Made by a program: the position numbers and the translations under genes. The notes below the pieces were generated by a model. That model saw only the letters and a list, made by a program, of their open reading frames with translations, ran no database searches and was not told the DNA's origin. A DNA stretch of 17,460 nucleotides. It comes from an uncultured Eubacteriales bacterium (GTDB lineage Bacteria > Bacillota > Clostridia > Oscillospirales > CAG-272). This document shows positions 1-7,320 of the stretch, one piece after another. Numbering within the stretch: the stretch's first letter is position 1; the number at the start of each line of letters is the position of its first letter. The stretch spans positions 1 through 17,460 of the forward strand of contig UQNQ01000030.1 of the NCBI GenBank assembly GCA_900542425.1, written 5' to 3'.

Positions 1-10
1 GAGTTGTTTT

Positions 11-619
11 ATGAAAAAATTTTTATCCGTTCTGTTTGCGGCGGCGATGCTCTTCAGCCTTTTTTGCGTGAACATTGCAGCAGATACAACGGAACATGTT
101 GTCGGCAATCATGGGAACAGCGGTACTGTTTCTGATGGCGACGCAGACATTCCGGGCGGCTCTTCCGCAAGTGGAGATGTTACTCTTAATCTCGGCACGG
201 TGAATCATCGGTATGCCGTGGATGTGACTTTTCCTGTGATGACATTTGATGTCGGCGGACTTACATGGAATGTCAACACACTTACCTATGATGTGAATGG
301 GGAGGCAATGTCAAACAAAAGGCTGACCATCACCGTAACGAATTATTCCGATCTTCCGGTCGTTGCAACGGGGGCGGTCGGTCCTTTAACCGGAGATGCG
401 ACGGCGGCATCCATTTCGCTTGCCATGACACCGGAAAAGACAGAAGCTGAGATTGCAAAGGTCACGCCCGGCGGCAGTGCGCAAACAGCGACTTTGGAAG
501 CTTCGCTGACAAGTGCAGACTGGACGGATTCTGTCAATAAACTTGTGGCTTCCGGAAAAACCGGCAGTATCACCATCGGCACCATTACGGTTACCATCGC
601 AAAGCCGACAGAGCCGTAA
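11..619 (+). CDS. Secreted beta-rich protein of unknown function, paralogue 1
   Basis: A 202-residue protein with a Sec signal peptide (Lys-Lys, hydrophobic core to about residue 22, likely cut after Ala24). A Gly/Ser/Asp-rich linker (about 35-55) leads to a single domain with YAVDVTF (69-74 region), Trp86 and NYSDLPV (111-117), ending in ITIGTITVTIAKP. The alternating hydrophobic pattern suggests a beta-sandwich. There is no LPXTG signal, no C-terminal membrane segment and no mature cysteine. It is clearly homologous to the next gene, which shares the start MKK, the core motif and the C-terminal TVTIAK. I infer a surface or extracellular structural protein, possibly fibre-like. No enzyme motif is visible and the function is unknown. 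The window begins 10 bases before the start codon, with GAG of a probable ribosome site visible, so the cluster may extend further left. Confidence 0.85.
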   Translation: MKKFLSVLFAAAMLFSLFCVNIAADTTEHVVGNHGNSGTVSDGDADIPGGSSASGDVTLNLGTVNHRYAVDVTFPVMTFDVGGLTWNVNTLTYDVNGEAMSNKRLTITVTNYSDLPVVATGAVGPLTGDATAASISLAMTPEKTEAEIAKVTPGGSAQTATLEASLTSADWTDSVNKLVASGKTGSITIGTITVTIAKPTEP

Positions 620-693
620 TTTTCACTGTATTGTAATTTATAAGCGCAAAACGCTTGTAAAAATAAAAATTATATTATTCAAGGAGGAAAAGA

Positions 694-1254
694 ATGAAGA
701 AAATCATTTCTGTTTTTCTTGCGGTGCTTATGCTTTCAGGGCTTTGCACTGTGACTGCTTTTGCTGATTTTGTAGGCGGAGGCGCTGACGGCGTGGAGGA
801 AGGTGCTTATACGGGAGGTTCTACGACAGGCGATGTTACCATTACCGTTACCGGGGATCCGATACACAAATATGCGGTGGATGTTGAATTTGAAGCTTTA
901 AGCTTTACATACAGCACAGGCTCAACCTGGAATCCGCAGACGCATCAGTATGAGGTAAGCGGAGAAGGAACATGGAGTGCAGCCAAAACCGTTACTATCA
1001 AAAATCATTCTGACTTGCCCGTTTGGTATTCCGCGTCGGCAATCGAAGAGGTTACCACCTATGGTACGATCTCTGTGAAATTCAACGGTTCAGAGGATTC
1101 TATCGCACCGACTGAAATTGCAAAATGCGGAGTCGGAACGGAGCCTACGCCGGTATCATTTACGGTCGGCTTGGAAGGAACGCCGACAGTCGGTCAGATT
1201 ACGGATGTCGTTATCAGCACGGTTACCGTTACGATTGCAAAATCCGGTACCTAA
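694..1254 (+). CDS. Secreted beta-rich protein of unknown function, paralogue 2
   Basis: A 186-residue exported protein. The signal peptide is probably cut after the AFA at residues 22-24, and a Gly-rich linker follows (28-46). The domain carries HKYAVDVEF (58-66), FTYSTGSTWNP (71-81), a second Trp94 and NHSDLPV (104-110), and ends with TVTVTIAKSGT. It is the closest relative of the gene upstream, 74 bases away. The start is fixed by AAGGAGG at 681-687, seven bases before ATG. Only one cysteine lies in the mature part. I recall similar W-N-P-x-T-H-x-Y / N-H-S-x proteins as unnamed secreted proteins of gut Clostridia, but their function is not known to me. An extracellular or cell-wall role is inference. 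Confidence 0.85.
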   Translation: MKKIISVFLAVLMLSGLCTVTAFADFVGGGADGVEEGAYTGGSTTGDVTITVTGDPIHKYAVDVEFEALSFTYSTGSTWNPQTHQYEVSGEGTWSAAKTVTIKNHSDLPVWYSASAIEEVTTYGTISVKFNGSEDSIAPTEIAKCGVGTEPTPVSFTVGLEGTPTVGQITDVVISTVTVTIAKSGT

Positions 1255-1543
1255 AAGATTTCCGTAACAAAAATAAGAGAAAAAATAAAATACCGACAGC
1301 ATTGTCGGTTGTACTGAGAAATTATTTTCCAAAGAACGGACGGATAAGCGGAGACTTCCTCGAACAGTCTCCGCTCGGAATCCGTTTGAAAATGAAAATA
1401 ACATGGGAATGATTGTGGGGAACCGAACAATACGGCATTCGGTTATCGACGATATTTTTCAGAATCACATGATTTTACCGGATAGAGAGACAGCTATCAG
1501 AAAATCCAGTATTGCTGGTCAAGGCGGAAAAAAGGAGAGAAAC
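1255..1543 (+). other. Spacer with three inverted repeats between paralogues 2 and 3
   Basis: This 289-base stretch holds no convincing gene. It contains three perfect short inverted repeats: a 7-bp stem with GCAT loop at 1292-1309; an 8-bp stem GCGGAGAC/GTCTCCGC at 1348-1374, with possible outer pairing of CGGA 1341-1344 to TCCG 1381-1384; and a 7-bp stem AACCGAA/TTCGGTT at 1421-1444. None is followed by a clear T-run, so they are not typical intrinsic terminators. They could set mRNA processing or partial termination between the first two genes and the last three. I saw no consensus promoter here. Confidence 0.5.
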
Positions 1544-2167
1544 ATGAAGACGGAACGTATTTTCATGATACGAACGGTGTCAAAAATAATATCGGTCATG
1601 CTTTTTGTTTTATTGTCTGTTTCTGTCTTTTCTTCTTCTTTGAAAGCTGAAAATATTTCATCGGGAGAAGCGGATGTTTCCATTACGGTGGATACCGATT
1701 ATGGAGAATATCGCTATTCCTTTGATATTGTCTTTTACAGCATGATGTTTACATACAATTTACGCAGCATCGCTTGTAATGAAGAAACCGGAGAGACATA
1801 TATAAACGGCGGCGATTGGATGATGGACCAAAACAAAACGGATTCCGTCACGCTGACGGTTGTCAATCATTCCGATACGCCGGTTTGTGTGACGGCGTCT
1901 GTGAATGCGGCTGCATTTCTGCGCTGCGGCGCCGCAGTCGAGCGCACAGGACTTTCGGGAGAGTATCTTCCTGCGTGTGAGCTTATCTCGGATGGACAGG
2001 TGCTTGTCAGTCAATCGGAAATGATATTGACTTTGCTCGGATATCCGCAGCTTCCTTTTTATCAGGGAATCAAAACCATTTATGCAACAATCTGTGTGAC
2101 CCCGGCAAGCGGATATGCTACGAACGGAGATTATTATTCTTCTCTGTATTCCTGTTCGGACAAATAG
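1544..2167 (+). CDS. Secreted cysteine-containing protein of unknown function, paralogue 3
   Basis: The ATG at 1544 is chosen because AAAGGAG (1531-1537) precedes it and the protein then begins with a good signal peptide (hydrophobic 15-32, likely cut after Ala35). An upstream in-frame start at 1403 would add 47 residues with no export signal. The 207-residue product keeps the family core: YRYSFDIVF (56-64), FTYN (69-72), Trp92 and NHSDTPV (108-114). The region after the core diverges from paralogues 1 and 2. The mature protein has six cysteines, against none and one in its two upstream neighbours. It is followed after 21 bases by the next gene, so 3-4-5 look co-transcribed. Function is unknown; extracellular location is inferred from the signal peptide. 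Confidence 0.85.
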   Translation: MKTERIFMIRTVSKIISVMLFVLLSVSVFSSSLKAENISSGEADVSITVDTDYGEYRYSFDIVFYSMMFTYNLRSIACNEETGETYINGGDWMMDQNKTDSVTLTVVNHSDTPVCVTASVNAAAFLRCGAAVERTGLSGEYLPACELISDGQVLVSQSEMILTLLGYPQLPFYQGIKTIYATICVTPASGYATNGDYYSSLYSCSDK

Positions 2168-2188
2168 GGAAGTAGGAGGCATAAAATC

Positions 2189-2854
2189 ATGTATGTTTTT
2201 CAGAAATACCGGACGGTAAAATCCGTTGTTGCCGTTTTTTTGGCTGTTGTGTTTGCTTTTCTTTCTCTGACACCTTCTGTATATGCGGATGAGACAACGG
2301 AAGACCCTGGAGATAACGGGAATCCTTATGTATATGCGGTGGAAATTGAATTCGGGTCTTTCGGATTTTATTATGATTACGGAACATGGAATGAAGACAG
2401 CTTTTCCTATGAGGCATCACTTTCAAGCAGCAATCCTGCTGCCGGAACGGACAAAGGCGAGCCGGGATGGTATGGATTCGACGGTATCACCAATCGCATC
2501 AAAATCGTTAATCTGACGCCGGATACAACAGAGGGAGAACCTATCGCGGCGGTTAAGATTTCACTTCAATACAGTGACGTATCCGATTACAGCTCGTCTT
2601 TTCCTCTCGCACAAGGATGTGTTTCCATGTATTGCTATGAAGAACCGGAGCTTGTCAGCTGCTTGAATGAAAATACGCCGAATATATGTGAATTTATCGT
2701 ACCCAATATACCTGTCGGCGGAAGCGCTTCTTCCCGGTTTGTTTATTTGTCATTTTCCGGAGAACCGCGTACGAAAGACGGCGGATTGTTTATCAGCAGC
2801 AGCGCTCAAAGAATCGGATATATCACTCTTGGCGTAGAAGTGATATCTCCATGA
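2189..2854 (+). CDS. Secreted protein of unknown function, paralogue 4
   Basis: A 221-residue protein with a signal peptide cut probably after SVYA (30-33) and a short acidic stretch before the domain. Family signatures are YVYAVEIEF (47-55), FYYDYGTWN (60-68) and VNLTPD near 107-112, at the position of the NHSD motif of the others. It is the most divergent of the four signal-peptide paralogues. The mature region has four cysteines, clustered at about 150-175. GTAGGAGG (2172-2179) sits nine bases before ATG. The next gene begins 19 bases after its stop. The protein is probably extracellular. No catalytic motif was seen. Confidence 0.82.
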   Translation: MYVFQKYRTVKSVVAVFLAVVFAFLSLTPSVYADETTEDPGDNGNPYVYAVEIEFGSFGFYYDYGTWNEDSFSYEASLSSSNPAAGTDKGEPGWYGFDGITNRIKIVNLTPDTTEGEPIAAVKISLQYSDVSDYSSSFPLAQGCVSMYCYEEPELVSCLNENTPNICEFIVPNIPVGGSASSRFVYLSFSGEPRTKDGGLFISSSAQRIGYITLGVEVISP

Positions 2855-2873
2855 GGATGAGGTTTATATACAC

Positions 2874-3407
2874 ATGCGAAAAATATGTTATACTGCGCGT
2901 AAGAGAAGCATTCTCATGCTTTTTATTGCGGTCACAGCAGCATGTGCCGCAATTGCTCTTTTTATTGTCATGTTGGGACTCAGGCCGGAGCTTCTGGACA
3001 GTGAAAGATTGACAGGTACCCCTTCCGGTATTCCGGAGGAAAGAGGGTATACTCCATACTCGGCAGAAGGTGTCTGCGAGGTTTCTCTCTGCGGCAATCC
3101 GGAGGTGGAAGGAAAAACGGTTTGGCTGTATTTGACCAATCCCGATACCAATTCCGTATGGCTGCGGGCAGAGATTTACAGTGTGGCATTTACCTATGAT
3201 GCCACCGGCAACATCACGTCGGCAAGTCCGGATAAAAAACTCGGAACAAGCGGGTTTCTTCGTCCCGGAGAATATGTGGAAGCAGTAACCCTGTCCGGAA
3301 AACTAAAGGAAGATAAAACCTATGTCATGATTAAAATATCCACTTATGTGGAAGAGACAGGTCTTTCAAACGGATTTTTCTATATCAATACGGCTTTGTT
3401 TTCATAG
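2874..3407 (+). CDS. Membrane-anchored extracytoplasmic protein of unknown function
   Basis: A 177-residue protein with a basic N-terminus (RKICYTARKRS) and one strong membrane segment at about residues 13-35. The lack of a good cleavage site suggests it stays anchored with the C-terminus outside. The outer domain contains VWLYLTNPDTNSVWLRAEIYS, then TSGFLRPGEYVEAVTL and a C-terminal TYVMIKISTY. This G-x-[LI]-x-P-G-E-Y-V pattern I remember from unnamed Clostridia membrane proteins, without a known function. It does not carry the Y-x-V-D-V-x-F core of its neighbours. As last gene of the unit it could anchor or cap the secreted paralogues; that is inference. The ribosome site is weak (GAGG at 2859-2862, 11 bases from ATG). 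The stop is TAG. Confidence 0.8.
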   Translation: MRKICYTARKRSILMLFIAVTAACAAIALFIVMLGLRPELLDSERLTGTPSGIPEERGYTPYSAEGVCEVSLCGNPEVEGKTVWLYLTNPDTNSVWLRAEIYSVAFTYDATGNITSASPDKKLGTSGFLRPGEYVEAVTLSGKLKEDKTYVMIKISTYVEETGLSNGFFYINTALFS

Positions 3408-3410
3408 AGA

Positions 3411-3455
3411 AAAGCAGGATGCCCGGATTTTATCATCCGAGGCATCCTGCTTTTT
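3411..3455 (+). terminator. Intrinsic terminator after the secreted-protein cluster
   Basis: A 13-bp perfect stem (AAAGCAGGATGCC at 3411-3423, GGCATCCTGCTTT at 3441-3453) with further CGGA/TCCG pairing in the loop, running into T5. It lies a few bases after the last cluster gene and marks the 3' end of the unit. Confidence 0.88.
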
Positions 3456-3485
3456 GTAACAATATATTCGTAACCGGGGGAGTAC

Positions 3486-3749
3486 TTGAATATTGCTTTT
3501 GTCAGACTGTGGATTTCGGATAGGACGACTGCGCAAGAGGGCGCAGATATCGGAGATATTCTGCGCGCAGTAAAAGATACAGGCTCTCATGCCGTGTTTG
3601 TTACCCATCTTTGTGAGCTTGCCGCACGCAGGGAAGAGCTAGGCGGCACGGTGAGTCTTACAACGGAGCCATCCCAGCGAGGAAAACCTACATATGAAAT
3701 TATAAAAGGAGAACCGATTGAAGATATTCTTGCCGCTGATTTTTTATAA
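3486..3749 (+). pseudogene. C-terminal remnant of a MutS-family ATPase
   Basis: An 87-codon open frame whose product resembles only the end of a MutS-type ATPase domain: S/T-T-A-x-E-G-A-x-I-G-D, then FVTHLCELA (like the F-A-T-H-Y-H-E-L of MutS), then TYEIIKGEP and a C-terminal ILAADFL. The Walker A and most of Walker B regions are absent, and the expected acidic N-E or D-E before the S-T-T stretch is replaced by WISDR. Another frame just upstream (3458-3520) reads IFVTGG before a stop, which could be a scrap of the Walker A region. The only start is TTG at 3486 behind GGGGGAG, so translation cannot be excluded. It begins right behind the terminator of the previous unit. I read it as a relic left by deletion. 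Family assignment is from motif memory only. Confidence 0.6.
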
Positions 3750-3837
3750 ATACAGCGGATTTTCCTTGGATACAACAGGACTCATAAGGAAACCATAACT
3801 TAAATTCTGTAAAACCGGTATTATGGGGGATATTTCA

Positions 3838-3869
3838 AATAAAAAGACAGCCGCATATATGCGGCTGTC
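3838..3869 (-). terminator. Intrinsic terminator of ackA
   Basis: A perfect 24-base palindrome (3846-3869, arms GACAGCCG/CGGCTGTC with an AT-rich centre). Read on the minus strand it is followed by TTTTTATTT (3845 down to 3838). It lies 75 bases beyond the ackA stop codon. Confidence 0.87.
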
Positions 3870-3944
3870 CGAAATGAAATGCTGCAGTACGTTCTTTTTA
3901 AGGAAAGACCGGCAGATATCTCTTAAAGACCGGCGTATCGGTAT

Positions 3945-5150
3945 TTATGATTTCTTTACGAGATTTTCGGTATCCTTTGCAATCATCAGTTCTTCATTGG
4001 TCGGAATCACGAAAACCTTGACCTTGGAATCCGGTGTGGAAATTTCCACAATATTCGGCTGACGCCATGTTTTGGCGTTGAGTTCACAGTCGATTTTGAT
4101 TCCGAAGAGATCCATATCGCGGCAAACGCGTTCCCGCAGCTCAGGATTGTTTTCTCCCATGCCGGCAGTGAAAACGACGGCATCCAGTCCATTCATGGCG
4201 GCGGCATAAGCGCCGATATATTTTTTGATCTGATAGGCGAGAATGGAAGCGGCAAGTAGACAACGCTTGTTGCCGTTTTTAATGCCTTCTTCGATATCAC
4301 GGCTGTCGGAGGAAACACCGGAGACACCGAGGAAACCACATTTCTTGTTCATGAAATTGCTCATTTCATCCGGAGTGAAACCTTCTTTTTTCATGATATA
4401 TGTGACAATGGCAGGATCGATGGAGCCGCAGCGTGTTCCCATTTCGACGCCGTCGAGAGGCGTAAAGCCCATAGAAGTATCGATACATTTTCCGCCTTGA
4501 ACAGCAGAAATGGAAGAGCCGTTTCCGATGTGGCAGGTGATGATTTTTGTTTGTTCCACAGGTTTATTCAGAAGTTTTGCCATTTCGATGGAAACAAAGC
4601 GGTGAGAGGTCCCGTGGGCGCCGTAACGGCGAATATGGTATTTCTCATACATTTCGTATGGAATCGGATACATATAGGCGTAGTCAGGCATGGTTTGATG
4701 AAATGCGGTATCGAAAACCAGCACCTGTGGTACATTCGGCATAACCTCGGTACAGCCGCGGATTCCCATGAGATGCGGTCCGGTATGCAGAGGCGCAAAA
4801 TCTCGGCAGAGCTCGAGCTTTTCAAGAACCTCAGGTGTGATAAGACAGCTTTCAAAGAAGTAAGGTCCGCCATGGACGACGCGGTGTCCGACAGCTTCGA
4901 TTTGACTCATATCTTTGAGACATCCGATTTCAGGATCTGTCAACGTGTCGACAACAATTTTCATGGCAACGGAATGATTGGGCATCGGAATCTCCCGGGA
5001 AGTTTTGCTGCCATCCTCTTTTTTGTGCTCAATGAGTCCGTCAATACCGATTCGCTCGCAGATTCCCTTGGCGAGAACCTTACTTGTTGCGGTATCCATC
5101 AGCTGATATTTCAGCGATGAACTGCCCGCATTGACTACCAAAACATACAT
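3945..5150 (-). CDS. ackA: Acetate kinase
   Basis: Interconverts acetate + ATP and acetyl phosphate + ADP in the cytoplasm. In fermenting Clostridia it makes ATP from acetyl phosphate. The 401-residue length is normal. Visible family signatures: VVNAGSSSLKYQL (5-17, Asn7), GHRVVHGG (88-95, Arg90), VFDTAFHQTMP (145-155, Asp147), RRYGAHGTSHR (174-184, His179), HIGNGSS (207-213), GTRCGSIDP (238-246, Arg240), VFTAGMGENN (326-335) and the C-terminal TNEEL (384-388). The start has GGAGGAA ten bases upstream. There is no adjacent pta. It is monocistronic, with its own promoter and terminator, and diverges from tmcAL. Confidence 0.97.
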   Translation of the reverse strand: MYVLVVNAGSSSLKYQLMDTATSKVLAKGICERIGIDGLIEHKKEDGSKTSREIPMPNHSVAMKIVVDTLTDPEIGCLKDMSQIEAVGHRVVHGGPYFFESCLITPEVLEKLELCRDFAPLHTGPHLMGIRGCTEVMPNVPQVLVFDTAFHQTMPDYAYMYPIPYEMYEKYHIRRYGAHGTSHRFVSIEMAKLLNKPVEQTKIITCHIGNGSSISAVQGGKCIDTSMGFTPLDGVEMGTRCGSIDPAIVTYIMKKEGFTPDEMSNFMNKKCGFLGVSGVSSDSRDIEEGIKNGNKRCLLAASILAYQIKKYIGAYAAAMNGLDAVVFTAGMGENNPELRERVCRDMDLFGIKIDCELNAKTWRQPNIVEISTPDSKVKVFVIPTNEELMIAKDTENLVKKS

Positions 5151-5176
5151 GATTGAATTGTTCCTCCGTTTTTATA

Positions 5177-5212
5177 TTGATTTTATCGAAATTTTGCACT
5201 ATACTAATTATT
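5177..5212 (+). promoter_or_regulatory. tmcAL promoter, overlapping the ackA promoter
   Basis: TTGATT (5177-5182), 17 bases, TATACT (5200-5205). The predicted start is near 5212, about 115 bases before the tmcAL start. Its -10 box is only four bases from the ackA -10 box on the other strand, so polymerase could hardly occupy both promoters at once. Confidence 0.65.
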
Positions 5213-5238
5213 ATACAGGATAGATTTTCTGATTTCAA
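5203..5238 (-). promoter_or_regulatory. ackA promoter
   Basis: On the minus strand TTGAAA (5238-5233) is separated by 17 bases from TATAAT (5215-5210). The predicted start is near 5203, giving a leader of about 50 bases with GGAGGAA at 5167-5161. The element overlaps the tmcAL promoter in the same region. Confidence 0.75.
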
Positions 5239-5326
5239 TAGTTAATTTCTGATTCTATGTAAAAATTCTGAAGAATTGCTGCTTTTGCTTGGCTTTTTGC
5301 GGCAGATGACTTTGAGAGGAGATAAC

Positions 5327-6502
5327 ATGAAGATCGGTGCGGTGATTTGTGAATTTAACCCGTTCCATTTAGGACATGCGTATTTGATTTCTGAAATGAA
5401 AAAGCGCGGCGCTGTGATTGCGGTTATGAGCGGAAGCTTTACACAGCGCGGCGAGCCTGCTGTGGTTTCCAAATATGTCAGAGCGCGCGCGGCAGTTATG
5501 AATGGCGCCGACCTTGTGCTTGAGATACCTTTTCCGTATTCCACTGCCTGCGCGCAGCATTTTGCTTCCGCAGGCGTAGAGATGATATGTTCGCTTGGCT
5601 GTGTGCAGGAGCTTTGCTTCGGAAGCGAAACCGGAGAGATGGAGATGCTGTCGGCAGCGGCGGAAAGAGTGGTTTCTCCCGCATTTTTGTCGGCTTTGAA
5701 CAAACAGCTTTCGGGCGGACATCATATCTCTTATCGTCATGCCTTTTCCGAAGTATATTCACGGCTCTTCGGATGTAATATTTTTCATGGTTCCAATGAT
5801 ATATTAGCGGTTTTATATCTTTCTGAGTTAAAAAAACGCGGTTCTCTGATTGAACCGGTTGCGGTGCGTCGGAGCGGAGAGGCATATGACGGAAGCGGCG
5901 AAGGTTATCCTTCTGCTTCTTCTGTCAGAAAAATGCTGGAAAAAGGCGATTTTTCAAGCCTTTCCCGTGCGGTCCCCGTCGGGATGGAAAAGCTTCTGAA
6001 AGAAGCCGCTGCGGCCGGCCAAATTGCTGATGGGCGGGCGCTTTTTCCGCTGTTTGCGGCGCTTGTCCGTTCCGGAAGGAAAGAGAATTTTCAAAAAGGT
6101 CCCGATATCTCCGAGGAGCTTGCTGCGAGATTGTTTCGGGCAGCAAGACAGGCTCGGAATATGGAGGATTTTCTCTCGCTTGTGCAAACAAAGCGGTATT
6201 CTCGTTCACGGATTCGGCGCGCATTTTTATATATGCTTTTCGGGATCGAATACGCCGATTTTTCAGGCGTTCCGTATACTACGGTTCTTGCTGCAAATGG
6301 GACAGGCAGGGAAATCCTCGCCGGTATCCGGCATAAGGCGGAGATTGATCTGATTACCAAGCCGGCGGATTATATACAATTCGGGGAGAACACACGTCGG
6401 GCATTTGAGCTTGCCGCGCGTGCCGACAGCATATGGGAGCTTTTATGCACCGTACCGCGTGAGGGCACGGCAATGCTCAAGGAGCATCCTGTCATGATAT
6501 GA
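5327..6502 (+). CDS. tmcAL: tRNA(Met) cytidine acetate ligase (TmcAL/YlbM family)
   Basis: TmcAL activates acetate with ATP and acetylates the wobble cytidine (C34) of elongator tRNA-Met to ac4C. The 391-residue product begins MKIGAVICEFNPFHLGHAY, with the nucleotidyltransferase HxGH signature at 14-17. It continues with SGSFTQRGEPA (35-45), ADLVLEIPFPYS (61-72), HGSNDILAVLYL (154-165) and GYPSASSVRKML (193-204), all typical of this family. The start at 5327 is chosen over an earlier one at 5276 because GAGAGGAG (5314-5321) precedes it and the family begins exactly here. No terminator was seen directly after it. The divergent neighbour ackA also acts on acetate. Confidence 0.93.
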   Translation: MKIGAVICEFNPFHLGHAYLISEMKKRGAVIAVMSGSFTQRGEPAVVSKYVRARAAVMNGADLVLEIPFPYSTACAQHFASAGVEMICSLGCVQELCFGSETGEMEMLSAAAERVVSPAFLSALNKQLSGGHHISYRHAFSEVYSRLFGCNIFHGSNDILAVLYLSELKKRGSLIEPVAVRRSGEAYDGSGEGYPSASSVRKMLEKGDFSSLSRAVPVGMEKLLKEAAAAGQIADGRALFPLFAALVRSGRKENFQKGPDISEELAARLFRAARQARNMEDFLSLVQTKRYSRSRIRRAFLYMLFGIEYADFSGVPYTTVLAANGTGREILAGIRHKAEIDLITKPADYIQFGENTRRAFELAARADSIWELLCTVPREGTAMLKEHPVMI

Positions 6503-6610
6503 GAAATCCGAATGGAAGGAATCGTACAAACAGCAATTTCTGACGGGCGAGTTTTATAAATACACTGTATAAAAATTTCAGATATGTCGGAAAGAATGTG
6601 GAGGAGAAAA
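6503..6610 (+). other. AT-rich spacer before the broken lipoprotein gene
   Basis: No gene is visible. An AT-only inverted repeat (TTTTATA at 6552-6558, TATAAAA at 6568-6574, nine-base loop) lies in it; it has no GC stem and is unlikely to terminate well. GGAGGAG at 6600-6606 is the ribosome site of the next reading frame. Confidence 0.4.
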
Positions 6611-7219
6611 ATGCGGATGAAAAAATATTTATATTGCCTTGTTTGTTGTATCATATTTTCTGTTATATGCTGTGGATGTCAATTCTCTGATGCAAGTATG
6701 TTTTACTCTGACATAGAAAATTCGGGAGAATTTTCATTTTGTAAAAATAAACTGCCGTTTACGAATCGGTTTTTTGTTTGTTCTTATCATTAGGACGGTA
6801 CGGATGAAAAGAGGAAAATTGTCATTCCTGATACCTTTGACGGGAAAAAGGTGACTTCTCTCGGCGGCTTCATGGGACGCGGTGCACCGACAGCGTTTTA
6901 TATCGTTTTGCCGGATGAATATGAAATTGAATATTCTGATGAAAGGAACGCAAGTCCTGATGATAATGTTCCCATAGAAAATATCCTGTTTACGCTATAT
7001 TTGGGAGAAAACATATCGGAATTCAAATGTGTGGATTGTAAAAACCTTTTGTATTGTAAAGGAAATGATGGGAATACGTTTTATATTCGTTTGGAATTTT
7101 ATATAGAGTGTTCGGAGAACAATCCGTATTTTTATTCGAATGAGGGACGGCTTTATGACCGGAATGACGATAGTCTTGTCAAAGATTTCTTTTATTGGGA
7201 TGAAGCGGTGGAAAATTAG
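6611..7219 (+). pseudogene. Putative lipoprotein gene interrupted by one in-frame TAG
   Basis: The ATG at 6611 has a strong GGAGGAG upstream. It opens a frame with an export signal (MRMKKY, hydrophobic to residue 22) and a Cys-Cys-Gly-Cys stretch at 20-23 that resembles an imperfect lipobox. Codon 61 (6791-6793) is TAG, and the same frame then stays open to 7219. The part after the stop reads DGTDEK then KIVIPDTFDGKKVTSLGG, a pattern like the link segments of BspA-type leucine-rich repeat proteins, followed by an acidic aromatic-rich tail without known motif. So one gene of about 203 codons appears broken by a single nonsense codon. TAG ends other genes here (paralogue 3 and the anchored protein), so it is a true stop. 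A GTG at 6851 could start a C-terminal piece, but it has no evident ribosome site. Function unknown. Confidence 0.7.
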
Positions 7220-7320
7220 ATTTACGGCATTTGAAAAGCATGACAGGACAGAGAAGAACATTTATCATCATGCTTCTACTGATCAGAGTGGATTTCCGTT
7301 TCATTATATGAACACTTGTG

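Noticed and set aside
3904..3934. Direct repeat AAAGACCGGC twice, starts 21 bases apart, downstream of ackA
   Set aside because: Only two short copies in the 3' untranslated region, with no further copies noticed; probably chance or local duplication.
4497..5120. A 207-codon open frame on the + strand inside ackA
   Set aside because: It is antisense to the strongly supported acetate kinase gene and its translation shows no family motif.
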